Origin: Bradyrhizobium murdochi
GTDB lineage: Bacteria > Pseudomonadota > Alphaproteobacteria > Rhizobiales > Xanthobacteraceae
Assembly: GCF_000472965.1 (NCBI RefSeq)
Contig: NZ_AXAU01000001.1
Span: 837,162 to 901,161, forward strand
Length of the DNA: 64,000 nt
Direction of reading: 5' to 3'
This document shows positions 9,301-16,867 of the stretch, piece by piece (the first letter of the stretch is position 1; each line of letters begins with the position of its first letter). Position numbers and translations under genes: made by a program. The notes beneath the pieces are model-generated. The model had not been told where the DNA came from, searched no databases, and saw nothing but the letters and a program-made list of their open reading frames with translations.

Positions 9301-11514
9301 GGGGAGCACCAGCTTGCGCTCGACAGCGCGGCCGCCGGTCTCCACCATCCGGATGAAGATCTGCGCCTCCTGCGGCTGGGTCGAGGTCGGCGTCTTCGCC
9401 AGCGACACCGGGAAGGTCGCCACACCGTTGGCGTCGGCCTCCGGCAGGTTCTCGATCGGGGTGCGCTCGTTGGAAGCGGTTTCCTCGTCCTCCACGCCGA
9501 ACTGATAGCCGGGATAGCCGGGCCGCCCGGAGGCCGCTGGGGCGACCAGCATGTCGCCTTCGAGTTGCAGGCCCGACGCCGGCGCACCATAAAGGAATCT
9601 ACCAGCGACCTTCAGTTCAACCGGAGTCTCAGCCTTGATCACCTTCTCCTTGGCCGAGACGTCGAATTCGATCCGTTCGGGGATGTAGTCCTCGACCATG
9701 AAGGTGGTCTCACCGACGGACGAGCCCTTGGGGTCGGTAAAGGCGCGCACCCGCCAGGTCCCGGTCGGGACCGCCGAATTGAGCGGCACGGCCATGGAGC
9801 GGCCGCCCGCGCCCTGGTCGGGGAGCTGGGCGCGGCGGAATTCGACGCCATCCGGCCGCTCGATCACCAGCGTCAGCGGCCCGCCCGCCATGGCGTTGCC
9901 CTGCCCGTCGCGCAGCAGTGCCGTCAGGTAGACCGTCTCGTTCGACCGGTAGACCCCGCGCTCGGCATAGACGAAGGCGTCGGCGCCAGGAGGCACGACC
10001 CGTCCCGACACACCGCGGTCGGTGAGATCAAAGGCGTTGGTCTTCAGGCTGAGGAACGCGTAGTCCGCCTTCTCGCTCATCACCGTCAGCAACGCCGGCG
10101 AGAGCCCGCCCTCGCCGCGCGCAAGCCCGGCCTCGAACAGCACGTGGCCGGCATCGTCGGTCTTGCGCGTGGCCAGGATCTCGTTGTTGCGCGCGACCAA
10201 CCGCACTTCGGCCTTAGATACGGCTTCGGTCGAAGCTAGCGAATTGACAAAAACATGGATGCCGTCATTGCCGGAAAACGCCGTTAGCCCCATGTCGGAG
10301 ACGATGAACCACTGCGTCGCCAGCGTGCCGTCATCGTCGCTGCTGCTGCCCGGGCCCTTGGCGGCGGCCGTCATCACGTAGACGCCCGGCTGCAGATCGC
10401 CGAGCGTCTGGTCGACCGGGAACGCCGTCACCACGTCCTGGTTTAGCGTGGAGGCGGTGGCGAGCTCGCCGGACCAGACCTTGACGCCGCGCTCGTTGCC
10501 GAGATCGGAGAGCTGATAGCTCGAGAGCGTCTTCTGAAAATCGCTGTCGACCACCGTGTTGATCAGATTGCGGTCGCCGATCCGGAACACGTTGACGTTC
10601 ACCGAAGGCGTATTGACGCTGACCAGCGGAATGCCGCGCTGGCCGGTGCGCGGCAGCACATAGGCGCGGCCGGTGAAGCGCACGAACGGCTTGCGGTCGC
10701 GGACGTAGACGTTGAACTCGGCCGATTTCGGCAGACTCTCTTTCACGGTGGACGGCAGGCCGGCGCGCAGGTTGATGTTGTAGCGCTCGCCATGCTTCAG
10801 CCCGTCGACGCAGAGCTGCTTGCCCTCGCTCGTCAGCGCCGGCTTGTCGGTGCCGGCCTGCGCCACGAACGGCGCGAAATCGACCCGCTTGGCGAGGTCT
10901 TCGGAGAACTGGAAACAGGCGCGCGGCGAGGCGCCGTCGGAATCCACGGTATAGTCGAGCAGCCGAAAGCCGTGCTGGTCCCGCACCTTCTCGTACTGGC
11001 CGCGGACCTCGGCGACCTCGCGCATGTCGAGCGACAGCCGCAGCGCATCGAGTGCCGGGCGCCACAGCTTGCGCTCGGACATCGCCCTGCCGAGCACCGC
11101 CAGCGCATCGGCCTCCTCGGCCTGGTTGCCGGCGCGCTGATAGGCGATGTAGGCCGCGGTCGAGGCGCGCTCGTAGAGGAAGGTCTGTTCGCTGGAACTG
11201 ACGGAGCGGATCTGGAAGATGGTCTTGGCGAGCCGCAGCCAGTTGGCGCTGTCTTCCGGCGTGGTCGCTGCGATCTGGCCGAGGATCTGCAGGCCCACCC
11301 GGAAGTCGGCGCGCTTGAAGGCGGCATCGGCGTCGTTGCGCAGCGTCGCGGAGGATTTCGCCACCGGCCCCGCCTCGCTCTTGATCTGGGCCTCCAGCTT
11401 CACGGCCGAATCGGCCAGCTCGTCGCGCTTGAACGCCTTGTCCGCGGCCCCCGCCGCCGTCAGGCCAAGCGCCAGCGTGGCGCAAATCACTGTGGCGCGA
11501 ACCAAACCGATCAT
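6301..11514 (-). CDS. Bacterial alpha-2-macroglobulin family protein (YfhM/ECAM-like)
   Basis: 1737 residues from the ATG at 11514, which has AAGGAG at a good distance; upstream codons in frame do not look protein-coding. A cleavable signal peptide (about 1-23, ending TAAGA) is followed by MG-type beta domains, a bait region and the thioester motif CSEQ with Cys1289 in YPHGCSEQ, then an alpha-helical thioester domain and a receptor-like C-terminal domain. The family traps attacking proteases in the periplasm and is usually encoded with PBP1C, as here. Unlike E. coli YfhM there is no lipobox cysteine after the signal, so this form should be soluble in the periplasm. Confidence 0.92.
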   Translation of the reverse strand: MIGLVRATVICATLALGLTAAGAADKAFKRDELADSAVKLEAQIKSEAGPVAKSSATLRNDADAAFKRADFRVGLQILGQIAATTPEDSANWLRLAKTIFQIRSVSSSEQTFLYERASTAAYIAYQRAGNQAEEADALAVLGRAMSERKLWRPALDALRLSLDMREVAEVRGQYEKVRDQHGFRLLDYTVDSDGASPRACFQFSEDLAKRVDFAPFVAQAGTDKPALTSEGKQLCVDGLKHGERYNINLRAGLPSTVKESLPKSAEFNVYVRDRKPFVRFTGRAYVLPRTGQRGIPLVSVNTPSVNVNVFRIGDRNLINTVVDSDFQKTLSSYQLSDLGNERGVKVWSGELATASTLNQDVVTAFPVDQTLGDLQPGVYVMTAAAKGPGSSSDDDGTLATQWFIVSDMGLTAFSGNDGIHVFVNSLASTEAVSKAEVRLVARNNEILATRKTDDAGHVLFEAGLARGEGGLSPALLTVMSEKADYAFLSLKTNAFDLTDRGVSGRVVPPGADAFVYAERGVYRSNETVYLTALLRDGQGNAMAGGPLTLVIERPDGVEFRRAQLPDQGAGGRSMAVPLNSAVPTGTWRVRAFTDPKGSSVGETTFMVEDYIPERIEFDVSAKEKVIKAETPVELKVAGRFLYGAPASGLQLEGDMLVAPAASGRPGYPGYQFGVEDEETASNERTPIENLPEADANGVATFPVSLAKTPTSTQPQEAQIFIRMVETGGRAVERKLVLPVAPTAAQIGIKPLFGDKSVAEGDKAEFDVVFVNPDGKQLSRDGLRYELLKMESRYQWYRQNSSWEYEPVKSTRRVADGDLALTSDKAARVSVAPEPGRYRLDVKSNEADGPITSVQFDVGWYSDGSADTPDLLETSIDRPEYASGDTMVVSVNARTAGKLTVNVLGDRLLTTQTVDVKEGTQQVKLTVGKDWGTGAYVLATLRRPLDAAALRMPGRAIGLKWFGIDKKVRTLQVALSPPPLVRPGTSLEIPVKLGGLNPGEDAKIVVAAVDVGILNLTNYKPPAPDDYYLGQRRLTAEIRDLYGQLIDGMQGTRGQIRTGGDSAGAEMQGSPPTQKPLALYSGIVTVGADGTAEVSFDIPEFAGTARVMAVGWTATKLGRATIDVTVRDPVVLTATLPRFLLNGDKGTMSFDLDNVEGAPGDYSISVKTSGPVKVTGNPATTVKLAAKQRTSMSLALDAGGAGTANLDVDIKGPNGLTLARHYALDVKAATQVLARRSIRTLAKGESLTLTSDMFSDLVSGTGSVSLSVSLSTALDAATILKALDRYPHGCSEQITSRAMPLLYVNDLAAGAHLAMDTAVDQRIKDAIERLLARQGSNGSFGLWSAGGEDAWLDAYVTDFLTRAREKGFAVPDVLFKNALDRIRNSVVNANEPEKDGGRDLAYGLYVLARNGAAPIGDLRYLADTKLSNLATPIAKSQLAAALALVGDKTRAERVYAAALDALAPKPALEFGRVDYGSALRDAAALVSLASEGNAPRATLTQAVQRVEAARGLTPYTSTQENAWMVLAARALSKETLALDIDGSPVKAAVYRSYKAEAVAGKPVRITNTGDAPLQAVVSVSGSPVTPEPAASNGFKIERNYFTLDGKPADVTKAKQNDRFAVVLKITEAKPEHGHIMVADYLPAGLEIDNPRLVSSGDSGTLDWIEDGEEPEHTEFRDDRFTAAIDRASDDQSVFTVAYIVRAVSPGKYVLPQAYVEDMYNPSRYGRTGTGSVEVRPAK

Positions 11515-11821
11515 GATGGGCTCCTTGCCGCGGACAGATGCCGCGTAATGACCAAAAAAGGCGCGAAAGGTGACGGACTGATGGCGGCGGTGAAGGCTTG
11601 CGGAAGGGTCGCATGCATGGCTTAGGCAGTCCAAACGGTCGCGGCCGTCCCGTAGCAGACGGTCAGCGGGGAGGCATGTATATTGGGGCAGGCCCGAGGC
11701 TACAGCCCGCCGTCTGGCTTTGTCGCCCCCTTGAGGAAATCGGTTCGACCGTCTTGGCGGAAAGGCGGATTTTTCATATTGGCAGTGGTAGAAAGGCTCA
11801 AGGCGGCGAGACCGCCCCGAC
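11515..11821. other. Non-coding stretch between alpha-2-macroglobulin and tRNA-Arg
   Basis: No convincing gene is seen. It must hold the promoter of the leftward macroglobulin operon and that of the tRNA. A weak tRNA promoter candidate is TTGGCG at 11754-11759 with TATTGG at 11777-11782, ending about 40 bases before the tRNA. Confidence 0.4.
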
Positions 11822-11898
11822 GGTCCCGTAGCTCAACCGGATAGAGTAGCGGATTTCTACTCCGCGGGTTGCAGGTTCGAATCCTGCCGGGATCGCCA
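11822..11898 (+). tRNA. tRNA-Arg (anticodon TCT)
   Basis: A 77-base cloverleaf. The acceptor GGTCCCG (11822-11828) pairs with CGGGATC (11888-11894), followed by discriminator G and an encoded CCA. The anticodon stem GCGGA/TCCGC encloses loop TTTCTAC with anticodon TCT, decoding AGA/AGG. The T arm GCAGG-TTCGAAT-CCTGC is intact. No integrase gene or duplicated tRNA end is seen nearby. Confidence 0.95.
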
Positions 11899-12012
11899 CC
11901 ACCATTTCGCGCTTTTCCGCAATTTCGACTTCATTCTCGTCTCGGTTGGATTCTCGGCTTATGATGCCGGCCAGCGATTGCTTCCGTTGCCCTGACAAAG
12001 GATGCGGACGTC

Positions 12013-12270
12013 ATGCCAAAAAAGGGAATCACCGGCCACGACGAATGGGTCGTAACAGAAGCGCTGGCGACGGCGCTGGTCGCACTTGAGCAGCTCGAGC
12101 CGACCCAGCAGTCGCGCCAGCAGATGGACGATATCCGCAAACTACTGGCGGCCAATTGTCAGCCCGGGACCATCAACCTGCATCTCGCCCAGGCCAAGTG
12201 CCGGCTGAACCCCCATGCCGATCGCGCCGTCATCTATCGCGAGTACGGATTTCAGGACTGGGAAGTCTGA
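12013..12270 (+). CDS. Conserved hypothetical protein, 85 aa
   Basis: An acidic, soluble small protein starting MPKKGITGHDEWVV with an ATG preceded by AAAGGA. The composition is protein-like throughout, with helical repeats in the middle (ALATALVALEQLE) and a C-terminal YREYGFQDWEV. No domain is recognised. It is the first of a plus-strand pair after tRNA-Arg; the next gene begins 102 bases on. It is of a type widespread as uncharacterised proteins in Bradyrhizobium-like genomes. Confidence 0.65.
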   Translation: MPKKGITGHDEWVVTEALATALVALEQLEPTQQSRQQMDDIRKLLAANCQPGTINLHLAQAKCRLNPHADRAVIYREYGFQDWEV

Positions 12271-12372
12271 ACGGCGAGTGTGCTACCTGCTGGAATAAGC
12301 TCGGAGCGCTGGTGTTCTGTCGTGGGGAGAGGACCGCGATAATTGTGCGAGGAAGGCTGGGAGGATATTGGG

Positions 12373-12639
12373 ATGAAACTACCGCACGCACCCGTCACGG
12401 CAATAGCTCTGACGATTTTGGCCGCGACGATCGCCGCGCCCGCCCGAGCCCAGACCTACGATCCGAGCTATCCCGTTTGCCTGCAGGTCTACCAAGGCTT
12501 CGTGGACTACTATTTCGAGTGCCACTATCGAACGATGGCGCAGTGTCAGGCGTCGGCATCGGGCCGCTCCGCGCAATGCGTCGTTAACCCGTACTATGCC
12601 GGGCGCGGCAAGCGCCAGAAGCGGTACCAGTCCTATTGA
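12373..12639 (+). CDS. Small secreted DUF3551-like protein
   Basis: 88 residues from the ATG at 12373, preceded by GGGAGG; an earlier in-frame ATG at 12343 would spoil the signal peptide. The first ~25 residues form a signal peptide ending PARAQ. The mature part has a cysteine pattern (PVCLQVY, FECHY, AQCQAS, AQCVVNPYY) matching DUF3551, a family of short exported proteins abundant in Bradyrhizobium. Function unknown. Confidence 0.7.
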   Translation: MKLPHAPVTAIALTILAATIAAPARAQTYDPSYPVCLQVYQGFVDYYFECHYRTMAQCQASASGRSAQCVVNPYYAGRGKRQKRYQSY

Positions 12640-12703
12640 GAATCGGGTCGCTTCGATCGGCGGCGCTCGGCATGGCTCGCACCTCGCCGCTCCCGCCCCC
12701 TGT

Positions 12704-12979
12704 TCACCAGCCGTAGCTGCCGAGCGCCAGCGGCCTTCGTTGCGCCTTAGCCGTTCGCGTCGTGTCGGATTGCAGGCAACGCCGGGCCGCTTCGATCTCG
12801 GCATCGCTCGCGCCCTTGCTTCGTGCCCAGTGCTCTGCGGCGGGCGCACTGTATTTCGCCACGTAGTAACGCACTACCGGACACGAAATTCGACGCAAGA
12901 CACCGGACTGGTCCCCCGCATATCCGGCGCTTGATGTACCCAGACACAGCGCCAGCACACACATCCAACGTAAGGCCAT
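12704..12979 (-). CDS. Small exported hypothetical protein
   Basis: 91 residues with a signal peptide (about 1-21, ending GYAGD). The mature part contains CPVVRYYVAKYSAPAAEHWA followed by GASDAEIEAARRCL, a two-cysteine motif I associate with short exported proteins of rhizobia. It is convergent with the DUF3551-like gene, 64 bases between their stop codons. No enzymatic motif. Confidence 0.6.
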   Translation of the reverse strand: MALRWMCVLALCLGTSSAGYAGDQSGVLRRISCPVVRYYVAKYSAPAAEHWARSKGASDAEIEAARRCLQSDTTRTAKAQRRPLALGSYGW

Positions 12980-13238
12980 GTGATTCCCCTCTCTGTGTCA
13001 GAGGGCCATGGCTTTCAGCGACGCATCAAGCCCGATTGTGAGTTCCGCCAACGGAACGGTCGGAGCTGTGCTTAAGCCGCAACTATTACCGTCGTGACCG
13101 CGCCGCTGCGCCCGGTGAACGCGACTTTCTACGATCATTAAAATTGATTGTTTACGAAAAAGGCCGAACCTGATTGCCGCCCGGGGACGATCCGTTAGCC
13201 TCTGCTCGCCAGGGCTGCGTGAACCGTTGGTAGCCGAG

Positions 13239-13490
13239 ATGGAATTCGACCGCCGATCTGTCGCAAGGACGACGATTTCGAAAAGCGCATTGCTGTTCTT
13301 TGACGCTCAGCGCGGTGTCTTCACCTGCCGCGTTCAGGATGTCACGAATTCCGGGGCTGGAATTGAACTCCACGACCTCAACCTGCTGCCCCTGAATTTC
13401 GAATTGACCTTCGATAATTTTCACAACATTCGGGAATGCCGCGTGATCTGGCGGCAAGGCGATTTCGTCGGTGTTGCGTTTCAAAGCTGA
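13239..13490 (+). CDS. PilZ-domain protein
   Basis: 83 residues from the ATG at 13239; a TTG 12 bases earlier is the alternative, and neither has a strong ribosome binding site. RRSVART near the N-terminus and DVTNSGAGIE carry the R-x3-R and D/N-x-S-x-x-G elements of PilZ domains, followed by CRVIWRQGDFVGVAF, the usual last beta strands. Probably a cyclic di-GMP receptor or a degenerate relative; no partner domain is fused. Confidence 0.75.
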   Translation: MEFDRRSVARTTISKSALLFFDAQRGVFTCRVQDVTNSGAGIELHDLNLLPLNFELTFDNFHNIRECRVIWRQGDFVGVAFQS

Positions 13491-13654
13491 TCGATCTGCG
13501 ACCAGGCGTCATCCCGTGGAGAATGGAACTAACAGCGCGGCTCCGCGTAGATTCCCTGCTTCGGTTCCACCGGCACGCAAGCTAATGACGGGCGAGCCAC
13601 CTTCGCGTATCGTTTGCGCAGGGGTCGTTTGGAGTTTGCGACGGGAGTTCGAAC

Positions 13655-13924
13655 ATGTCCTGGGATCGTCCGTTCGCTCAGCCTGTGCCGCTCCCGAAGG
13701 GGCCGCCAGCGCAAACCTTGCGAGATGCCGCCGACTACATCAGGACCCTTCCTCAGCCCGAACGCGACCGTCAGGAATGGCGGCTTGCCGTCCAGATGCT
13801 TATTGATGCCGCCGAAGATCGTGGACCCATGCTGTTCGCGCGCATGGGAATTGTCAGAGCCTTTGAGACGAGTATTGAAACGACGCTCGATGCGGAGCCC
13901 CAGGATCCCGCCAAGGCAAGCTGA
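13655..13924 (+). CDS. Conserved hypothetical protein, 89 aa
   Basis: Starts MSWDRPFAQPVPLPKG at an ATG with GGGAG seven bases upstream. The centre (TLRDAADYIRTLPQPE, then WRLAVQMLIDAAEDRGPMLFARMGIVRAF) is the same motif set as the broken gene at 62919-63219 (DAASYITALPKKE, EWQAAIEALMLLVD, ATMFAR, GVMKALNR), so the two are paralogues. This copy is intact. Soluble, no known domain. Confidence 0.7.
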   Translation: MSWDRPFAQPVPLPKGPPAQTLRDAADYIRTLPQPERDRQEWRLAVQMLIDAAEDRGPMLFARMGIVRAFETSIETTLDAEPQDPAKAS

Positions 13925-13948
13925 AATAAAGCAAAGCTGAAAGGAGAC

Positions 13949-13984
13949 CGTGACGCCGGCATCTGAGCCCAGGTCGGCGTCACG
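13949..13984. repeat. 10-bp perfect hairpin after the 13655 gene
   Basis: CGTGACGCCG at 13949-13958 pairs perfectly with CGGCGTCACG at 13975-13984 around a 16-base loop. It lies 25 bases after the stop of the preceding gene. There is no T run, so it is a possible factor-assisted terminator or mRNA 3'-end stabiliser rather than a classic intrinsic terminator. Confidence 0.4.
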
Positions 13985-14107
13985 CAAGTGCCGGGGAGCG
14001 TGAAGACGCTTCACGCCCGGCATTTCCAAATCGAACGAGAACTCGCGCTCGCAGGCGACCCGTAACAGATCGGAGCGACGTCCGCCGCCGAATGGCTGCA
14101 GGCCGGC

Positions 14108-14428
14108 CTAGGCTACCTTCCTAATTCGGAAATCATCGATCCGCTTGCCGGATTTCAGTTTTGCGGCGAGCCAGCGAGGCGTCTTCCCTCGGCCTGCCCA
14201 TGTCTCGGACGGCCGATCGGGATTCCGAAATTTCGGAACGACCGTCGGATACGGACGACGCCCTGTCGATGATTTCATGCGCTCAGCTTCGACGCCCTTG
14301 AGTTGCTTCAGGCGATCTTCAAGGAGGCGCTTCTCTGCAAGCAGAGTCGTTGCAAGCCTGGCGGTTACTTCTTCGTGGAGTGCCCACAGCTCATCCGTGG
14401 ACATCGATTTTAAGGCTTTCCGGTTCAC
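14108..14428 (-). CDS. H-NS-family nucleoid-associated regulator (HvrA-like)
   Basis: 106 residues from a GTG at 14428 with GGGGA five bases upstream; an in-frame TTG at 14440 is the alternative. The N-terminal LKSMSTDELWALHEEV and following coiled coil form the oligomerisation region. The C-terminal TWAGRGKTPRWLAAKL is the H-NS/HvrA DNA-binding core. Such proteins bind AT-rich DNA and silence or tune transcription. The region just upstream is unusually AT-rich and could be bound by the protein itself (inference). Confidence 0.85.
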   Translation of the reverse strand: MNRKALKSMSTDELWALHEEVTARLATTLLAEKRLLEDRLKQLKGVEAERMKSSTGRRPYPTVVPKFRNPDRPSETWAGRGKTPRWLAAKLKSGKRIDDFRIRKVA

Positions 14429-14962
14429 GACCGTCCCCAATCATGATTCGATGGTTATCATCGTTGGTTGCAAAACATGAACACAATAGCGCTGATTCAG
14501 AACCTCCTTCGGGCAGAAAAGTTCCATCCCTGCATCGTGCACAATACAACCATAACGGAATCCACTCGAAGATGCACCAAGAAGATGCGCCAAATTTTGT
14601 TCGCCCGTGATCATTAAGGAAGCGCCGGCGGCGACCATCTGTGACTTTTGTTCTACGCTATTTGGGTGCCCATAATAGCCGAGCACTCGTCTCCCTGGGG
14701 TAGGTGACAGGAGCGGCACCCGGCTATTCGGGCCGCGCGGCGGTGCGGCCTGAACAGGAACTCATTTATGATTTAAGGGAACTTTAAAAAGCTATTGAAT
14801 CATAAACGATTTTGTCGGAACGCAAATCGCGCGATCAGCACTGAGCTTTGCCGCGGAACCGAGACGACCGCAAACGGCTACGAATAGCCCTGGCGTGAGG
14901 AAACGTAACGCTCCCGACACGTTTCCCTGTCTCGTGAATGAACAGCCGAGCGCGAGGATACC

Positions 14963-15073
14963 TTGAGTCCGCCACCACCCGAATTCGATCGCGACGAGGC
15001 GCTGGTGTGTATGGCGCTGGCGTTCTGCCTGGCCGGTGCATCGACCAGCATCATCTATCGGCTGCTGGGTTAG
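14963..15073 (+). CDS. Possible 36-aa single-pass membrane peptide
   Basis: A TTG at 14963 is preceded five bases earlier by GAGG and opens a frame beginning SPPPPEFDRDEALVC, then a hydrophobic segment (MALAFCLAGASTSIIYRLLG) to a TAG at 15071-15073. The charged head, single helix and spaced ribosome binding site fit a real small protein, but no homologue is recalled and the start is non-ATG. Confidence 0.35.
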   Translation: MSPPPPEFDRDEALVCMALAFCLAGASTSIIYRLLG

Positions 15074-15204
15074 GAGGTCCGGACGGCTCAGTGAACCGCT
15101 GTGCGCATGCCAGCGAGCGCGTGGCGCGCTTTCGGCTTTGCGACGTGACGGTGCCGATGAAGCGAGGTAAGCGGCGGCTCGAATGCTCGCGGTCAGGAGG
15201 TAGA

Positions 15205-15237
15205 CGAGGCCCGGAGTGCCTAGGAGTCCGGGCCTCG
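15205..15237. repeat. 11-bp perfect GC hairpin in the gene-poor stretch
   Basis: CGAGGCCCGGA at 15205-15215 pairs perfectly with TCCGGGCCTCG at 15227-15237 around an 11-base loop. No gene ends just before it on either strand and no T run follows. It could be part of a small RNA or a remnant of a dispersed repeat. Confidence 0.45.
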
Positions 15238-15501
15238 TGGCCTCCAGTGGTAGCGCACGTCGTGATGAACGAGCGCCCTGCCCCCCGCTGCAAGCGACGG
15301 CGTTATAGATCGGCGTTGCATGCACGGCCAATCCGTACGAGTACGGTAAGCGCGCGCCATGCGGTTCTGTGTGACAAATTGATCAGCAAAACGCGGTAGC
15401 GCGGATCGCGCGCAATATCCGGGCTGGGGTCACTGCATTCTGTCACGCTCCAAGAGCGAGATCTGCGGCGAGCTACGACAAGCGCAGCTATTCGCCTGCC
15501 T

Positions 15502-15804
15502 CTACCGCTTGTCGAACGGAATATACTGATGATACTCTTTCGGCACCGAGCTCCGGTAACGCGCGGGCACCGTGCCGCGGTCGATCGAACGGTCGATCTC
15601 CTGCTGCCGGGTCATCCTGGCCGGTTTCTTTTTCTTCGGCGCCGCCTTCTCCTTTTCGGCCGCGGCGGCTTCCGGCGCGGCGGGAGATGGCGTTGCCGTT
15701 GCGGCGGTGCCGCCATCCGGCGCGCCCTGCGCCAGCGCGACGGCCGGCAGCAATACGAGAGCCGCCGCCGATGCGGCCAGCGCAAGACGAGACGGCTTTT
15801 GCAT
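15502..15804 (-). CDS. Exported Ala/Pro/Lys-rich small protein
   Basis: 100 residues from the ATG at 15804 with GGAG at proper spacing. Signal peptide 1-25 (ALAASAAALVLLPAVALAQ). The mature part has a low-complexity Ala/Pro/Glu linker, a KKKK patch, and a conserved-looking tail RQQEIDRSIDRGTVPARYRS ending in YIPFDKR. Function unknown; the tail suggests a short periplasmic binding module. Confidence 0.6.
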   Translation of the reverse strand: MQKPSRLALAASAAALVLLPAVALAQGAPDGGTAATATPSPAAPEAAAAEKEKAAPKKKKPARMTRQQEIDRSIDRGTVPARYRSSVPKEYHQYIPFDKR

Positions 15805-15848
15805 GGAGAACTCCAGTTCTGGCCTGCTCCCTTTCCAGCCTGATCCTA

Positions 15849-16097
15849 TTACGTCCGCAACCGTCCGCACACCGTGATTTTGGCGAGGCGGACGGGCGTG
15901 GACCGGCTATGCTTGACCCGGCTGCAGGTCGTAAAGACGAACGCGAGCCGGCTGCATTGCCAGTCCGGACCAAGCGCTGCGCTCAAGACCGGCTCCGGCT
16001 TGGACAGGCCGGGCGCAAAGAAACCGATGGCGCAGGCCAGCGAGACGATGACAGCGGCGAGAACGAGGTTTTTGCGGGTCCACCAATTGTGCGGCAT
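15849..16097 (-). CDS. Small membrane-anchored hypothetical protein
   Basis: 82 residues from the ATG at 16097 (AGGAG nine bases upstream); the upstream ATG at 16139 is less likely. WWTRKNLVLAAVIVSLACA is a single N-terminal transmembrane helix, followed by GPDWQCSRLAFVFTTCSR with two cysteines in the periplasm. It precedes the exported protein at 15502, separated by 44 bases, and may be co-transcribed with it. Confidence 0.6.
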   Translation of the reverse strand: MPHNWWTRKNLVLAAVIVSLACAIGFFAPGLSKPEPVLSAALGPDWQCSRLAFVFTTCSRVKHSRSTPVRLAKITVCGRLRT

Positions 16098-16292
16098 GGC
16101 GGGTCGCTCCTGTTTCGGAAGCCGGGAGAATAGGGTCACCCCGCCGCGGTGCCTGTGAACGACTTCACACTACACGGGTTTGTGCGCGAGCCCGATGGAC
16201 CTGGAAATGGGTATAACTCGCGCAAATCCGTTGCGCGCGCGGAAGCGTTGACCGACATTGCCCTCGGTGCGAGCGCGTGTGCAGGACGTGCA

Positions 16293-16538
16293 ATGGACGA
16301 GCAGGAAGCGAGCAAACAGGGCTCCGGCAAGCAGGAAACGAGCTACGACTACCATCGCTACAAGCAATTGCTGGCGGAAGCGGTCGACGAGACCAAACGG
16401 CTCGAGCTGATCGAGATCATCGTCAGGGAAAAGGCCTGCGAGAGGCTGGAGGCGCAGCGGATCGCGGACCGGGTAGCGATGACCGCAATGACGGTTGCAC
16501 GCGTCCTTGGATCCGCGGCCCGTCGCGATAATATCTAG
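16293..16538 (+). CDS. Conserved hypothetical helical protein, 81 aa
   Basis: Starts at the ATG at 16293 (MDEQEASKQG) with AGGA upstream. The bulk is amphipathic helix (YKQLLAEAVDETKRLELIEIIV, then EKACERLEAQRIADRVAM). A longer frame from 16149 exists but its extra 48 residues are not protein-like. No domain recognised. Its stop lies inside the first unit of an 11-bp tandem duplication. Confidence 0.6.
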   Translation: MDEQEASKQGSGKQETSYDYHRYKQLLAEAVDETKRLELIEIIVREKACERLEAQRIADRVAMTAMTVARVLGSAARRDNI

Positions 16539-16549
16539 ATAATATCTAG
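16528..16549. repeat. 11-bp perfect tandem duplication at a stop codon
   Basis: ATAATATCTAG occurs at 16528-16538 and again at 16539-16549. The first copy supplies the last codons and the TAG of the preceding gene; the second is immediately downstream, giving a second TAG in the same frame. Confidence 0.6.
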
Positions 16550-16557
16550 AAGAGCGA

Positions 16558-16740
16558 TCAGGTCGCCGAAGCGAGCATTACCAGCGAGCCGACCAGCCCG
16601 ATCAACGCAGAGGCCAGAAGCCCGTATTGAAGGATCGCCAGCGCCCGGCCTGGCGCTTCGGTCGCCGTTGCCATCTCGTAGAGCAGCCAAGCTGACGTAA
16701 TCCCGCTCATCAGGATCAGATTGGGCCATTTGCTGCTCAC
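16558..16740 (-). CDS. Two-helix small membrane protein, 60 aa
   Basis: A GTG at 16740 is preceded by GAGGAGG at good spacing, which supports this otherwise anonymous gene. Two hydrophobic helices (LILMSGITSAWLLYEM and YGLLASALIGLVGSLVML) are joined by a short polar loop. Convergent with the 16293 gene. Function unknown. Confidence 0.6.
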   Translation of the reverse strand: MSSKWPNLILMSGITSAWLLYEMATATEAPGRALAILQYGLLASALIGLVGSLVMLASAT

Positions 16741-16867
16741 GCAAGCCTCCTCTGCTCTACCCGCCCCCTTTCGACGCTGGCATTTTGCCCCGGCTTCACT
16801 TACCTAGTCGCCAATCCGCGCGCGTGGCGCGCCCAACCCCAAGAGTGAAAGCGACAAGGCTTCTTTT

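Larger units (their letters stand above)
14429..15501. other. Roughly 1-kb stretch almost without genes
   Basis: No conserved protein is recognisable on either strand apart from one small candidate at 14963. An AT-rich pocket at 14760-14812 contains an inverted repeat TTATGATT (14766-14773) / AATCATAA (14798-14805). A strong GC hairpin lies at 15205-15237. A minus-strand frame at 14441-14719 is open but unlike any family I know. Confidence 0.5.

Noticed and set aside
11822..11898. Genomic-island integration at tRNA-Arg, and likewise at tRNA-Pro and tRNA-Glu
   Set aside because: No integrase gene and no duplicated tRNA 3' end were found on either side of any of the three tRNA genes.
14441..14719. 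92-codon minus-strand frame upstream of the H-NS gene
   Set aside because: No signal, domain, ribosome binding site or recognisable homologue; the AT-rich promoter region of the H-NS gene overlaps it.
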